DNA of 64,000 nucleotides from Zeus faber (Eukaryota; Chordata; Actinopteri; Zeiformes; Zeidae). The notes beneath the pieces are model-generated. The model worked only from the letters and a program-made list of their open reading frames with translations, ran no database searches and was not told the origin of the DNA. The first letter of the stretch is position 1. The number at the start of each line of letters is the position of its first letter. This document shows, in pieces, positions 61,673-64,000 of this stretch. The stretch lies in contig OY482853.1 in the NCBI GenBank assembly GCA_960531495.1, positions 962,515-1,026,514 on the forward strand, given 5' to 3'. The position numbers and the translations under genes are program-made.

Positions 61673-62005
61673 AGGGGAGATGGAGGGAGACAGGTTAAGA
61701 AGGAGGGAGACGGGGAGACAGGGGAGATAGAGGGAGACAGGTTAGAAGGAGGGAGACGGGGGAGACGGGGAGATGCAGGGAGATGGGGGAGACAGGTTAA
61801 GAAGATGGGAGACGGGGGAGTCAGGGAGAGATGGAGGGAGATAGAGGGAGACAGGTTAAGAAGGAGGGAGACGGGGGAGACAGGGGGAGATAGAGGGAGA
61901 CAGGTTAAGAAGGAGGGAGACGGGGGAGACAGGGGGAGATAGAGGGAGACAGGTTAAGAAGGAGGGAGACGGGGGAGACAGGGGGAGATAGAGGGAGACA
62001 GGGAG
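61673..62005. repeat. GGGAGACAGGTTAAGAAGGA minisatellite
   Basis: Repeated AGGGAGACAGGTTAAGAAGG and AGACGGGGGAGACAGGGGGA blocks, starting about 15 bases from the plekhg2 acceptor at 61,658. Confidence 0.95.
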
Positions 62006-63150
62006 ACACACTGAAGGCAGTTCTCCTGCTTCCTGGTAACACCATATTTGGTCAAATCTGATTGAAAAGGGGCGGAGCACATTCACATCAATGGATCAGA
62101 TGAAGCATGTGTGGTGTGGTGTGGTGTGGTGTGGTGTGGTGTGGTGTGGTGTTGTGTGGTGTTGTGTGGTGTTGTGCGGTGTGGTGTGGTGTGGTGTTGT
62201 GTGGTGTTGTGTGGTGTTGTGTGGTGTGGTGTTGTGTGGTGTTGTGTTGTGTTGTGTGGTGTTGTGTTGTGTTGTGTTGTGTGGTGTTGTGGTGTTGTGT
62301 TGTGTGGTGTGGTGTGGTGTTGTGCGGTGTGGTGTGGTGTGGTGTGGTGTGGTGTTGTGTGGTGTTGTGTGGTGTTGTGTTGTGTTGTGTGGTGTTGTGT
62401 TGTGTGGTGTTGTGTTGTGTTGTGGTGTGTGGTGTGGTGTGGTGTGGTGTGGTGTGGTGTTGTGCTGTGTTGTGTTGTGGTGTGTGGTGTTGTGTGGTGT
62501 TGTGTGGTGTTGTGTTGTGTGGTGTGGTGTTGTGTTGTGGTGTTGTGTGGTGTTGTGTTGTGGTGTTGTGTGTTGTGGTGTTGTGTGGTTTTGTGGTGTT
62601 GTGTGGTGTTGTGGTGTTGTGTGGTGTGGTGTTGTGTGGTGTTGTGTGGTGTTGTGTGGTGCTGTGTTGTGTTGTGTTGTGCTGTGTTGTGTGGTGTTGT
62701 GTTGTGTTGTGTTGTGTGGTGTTGTGTGGTGTTGTGTTGTGGTGTTGTGGTGTTGTGTTGTGGTGTTGTGTGGTGTTGTGTGGTGTTGTGTTGTGTGTTG
62801 TGGTGTTGTGTTGTGGTGTTGTGGTGTTTTGTGGTGTGGTGTTGTGTGGTGTGGTGTTGTGTGGTGTCGTGTGGTGCTGTGTTGTGTTGTGTTGTGCTGT
62901 GTTGTGTGGTGTTGTGTGGTGTTGTGTTGTGTGGTGTGGTGTGGTGTGGTGTTGTGTGGTGTGGTGTTGTGGTGTTGTGTTGTGGTGTTGTGTTGTGGTG
63001 TTGTGTGTTGTTGTGTTGTGTTGTGGTGTTGTGTGGTGTGTGGTGTTGTGTTGTGGTGTGGTGTTGTGTGGTGTTGTGTGGTGTTGTGTGGTGTTGTGTG
63101 GTGTGTTGTTGTGATCTCTGTCGCAATGTAGCTTGAATGTTATTCTCCCT

Positions 63151-63200
63151 TGTAAGTCGCTTTGGATAAAAGCGTCTGATAAATGACTAAATGTAAATGT
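63151..63200 (+). mobile_element. SINE 3' tail embedded in satellite, copy 1
   Basis: GTAAGTCGCTTTGGATAAAA, GCGTCTGATAAATGACTAAATGTAAATGT is the last ~50 bp of the SINE family found at 13,991. It is preceded by GTGATCTCTGTCGCAATGTA. The sequence passes straight into GTTGTGTGG satellite. Confidence 0.85.
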
Positions 63201-63580
63201 GTTGTGTGGTGTTGTGTTGTGGTGTTGTGTGGTGTGTGGTGTTGTGTTGTGTTGTGTGGTGTGTGGTGTTGTGTTGTGTTGTGTGGTGTGTGGTGTTGTG
63301 TGGTGTTGTGTGGTGTTGTGTTGTGTTGTGGTGTTGTGTGGTGTGTGGTGTTGTGTTGTGGTGTTGTGTTGTGGTGTTGTGTTGTGGTGTTGTGTGTTGT
63401 GGTGTTGTGTGGTGTGGTGTTGTGTGGTGTTGTGTGGTGTTGTGTGGTGCTGTGTTGTGTTGTGTGTTGTGTGGTGTTGTGTTGTGGTGTGGTGTTGTGT
63501 GGTGTTGTGTGGTGTTGTGTGGTGTTGTGTGGTGTGTTGTTGTGATCTCTGTCGCAATGTAGCTTGAATGTTATTCTCCC

Positions 63581-63630
63581 TTGTAAGTCGCTTTGGATAA
63601 AAGCGTCTGATAAATGACTAAATGTAAATG
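63581..63630 (+). mobile_element. SINE 3' tail embedded in satellite, copy 2
   Basis: Identical to copy 1, 431 bp away, including the preceding 40 bp and the following satellite junction, so this is a duplicated block, not a second insertion. Confidence 0.9.
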
Positions 63631-64000
63631 TGTTGTGTGGTGTTGTGTTGTGGTGTTGTGTGGTGTGTGGTGTTGTGTTGTGTTGTGTGGTGTGTGGTGT
63701 TGTGTGGTGTTGTGTGGTGTTGTGTTGTGTTGTGGTGTTGTGTGGTGTGTGGTGTTGTGTTGTGGTGTTGTGTTGTGTTGTGTGGTGTGTGGTGTTGTGT
63801 GGTGTGTGGTGTTGTGTTGTGGTGTTGTGTTGTGTTGTGTTGTGTTGTGGTGTTGTGTGGTGTGTGGTGTTGTGTTGTGGTGTTGTGTTGTGTTGTGTTG
63901 TGTTGTGGTGTTGTGTGGTGTGTGGTGTTGTGTTGTGGTGTTGTGTTGTGTTGTGTTGTGTTGTGTTGTGTTGTGAGACAAAACACAAAAGTGCCAAAGT

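Larger units (their letters stand above)
62105..63975. repeat. G/T satellite of TGTGG, TGTGT and TGTTG pentamers
   Basis: Nearly 1.9 kb containing only G and T on the plus strand apart from scattered single C substitutions and two embedded SINE tails. It is built of 5-bp units GTGTG, GTGTT and GTGGT in irregular order. Open frames on both strands (Cys/Val/Trp/Gly on plus, Thr/His/Asn/Gln/Pro on minus) are artefacts of a 5-bp period lacking stops. Confidence 0.97.

Noticed and set aside
62105..63975. Telomeric or interstitial telomere repeat
   Set aside because: Units are TGTGG/TGTTG pentamers; no TTAGGG runs.
62083..63997. Very long His/Thr/Asn- and Cys/Val-rich frames
   Set aside because: All come from the 5-bp G/T satellite, which lacks stop codons in every frame.

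Overview
The window is nuclear DNA from a vertebrate, almost certainly a teleost fish. Genes are split into short exons with GT-AG introns, most of the DNA is non-coding, and there is a dense, nested population of fish-type repeats: Tc1, hAT, Tigger and TTAA-target DNA transposons, L1/Tx1 and L2/jockey LINEs, Ty3/Gypsy, BEL/Pao and retrovirus-like LTR elements, tRNA-derived SINEs, and long mini- and microsatellites. Most long open frames here are translated tandem repeats, not genes.

Four genes can be supported. (1) supt5h (Spt5, DSIF elongation factor), minus strand, 5' part only: a 5' UTR exon near 18.2 kb and twelve coding exons from 17,984 down to 2,181, in continuous frame for about 347 codons (acidic N-terminus, NGN domain, start of the following region). 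The rest lies beyond position 1. (2) triap1, plus strand, an intronless twin-CX9C protein at 18,500-18,772, head-to-head with supt5h across a short CCAAT/ETS-containing promoter. (3) A small secreted four-exon cytokine gene, minus strand, 29,110 to 21,465. Its exon layout and cysteine pattern match the IL-2/IL-15 family, and the best fit is interleukin-15-like (il15l). This is the most interesting gene in the window. (4) plekhg2, minus strand, 3' part only: five exons from 61,658 to 45,106 including the terminal exon; the 5' half, with the RhoGEF and PH domains, lies beyond 64,000.

Layout: 1-1.9 kb, 27-bp minisatellite inside supt5h; 2-18.3 kb, supt5h exons separated by repeats (an L1 split by a 3-kb TTAA-flanked composite, MITEs, (AC)54, a SINE-split minisatellite); 18.5-19.3 kb, triap1; 19.3-21.4 kb, little recognisable except two weak candidate terminal exons; 21.5-29.1 kb, il15l, whose second intron has been swollen by (CAA/CCA)n DNA, BEL/Pao, SINE, L1 and LTR pieces; 29.3-45 kb, a transposon graveyard (Tx1/L1, Gypsy, retrovirus-like element, LTRs) with one unassigned candidate exon; 45.1-64 kb, plekhg2 with introns carrying a Tigger/LINE nest, a partial exon duplication, purine-rich minisatellites and a G/T satellite.

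The order plekhg2 - supt5h in the same orientation matches the human 19q13.2 arrangement as I recall it; rps16, expected between them, was not seen. Nothing indicates a bacterial-type system or CRISPR. Exon borders come from reading splice signals and frame by eye, without alignments or transcripts.
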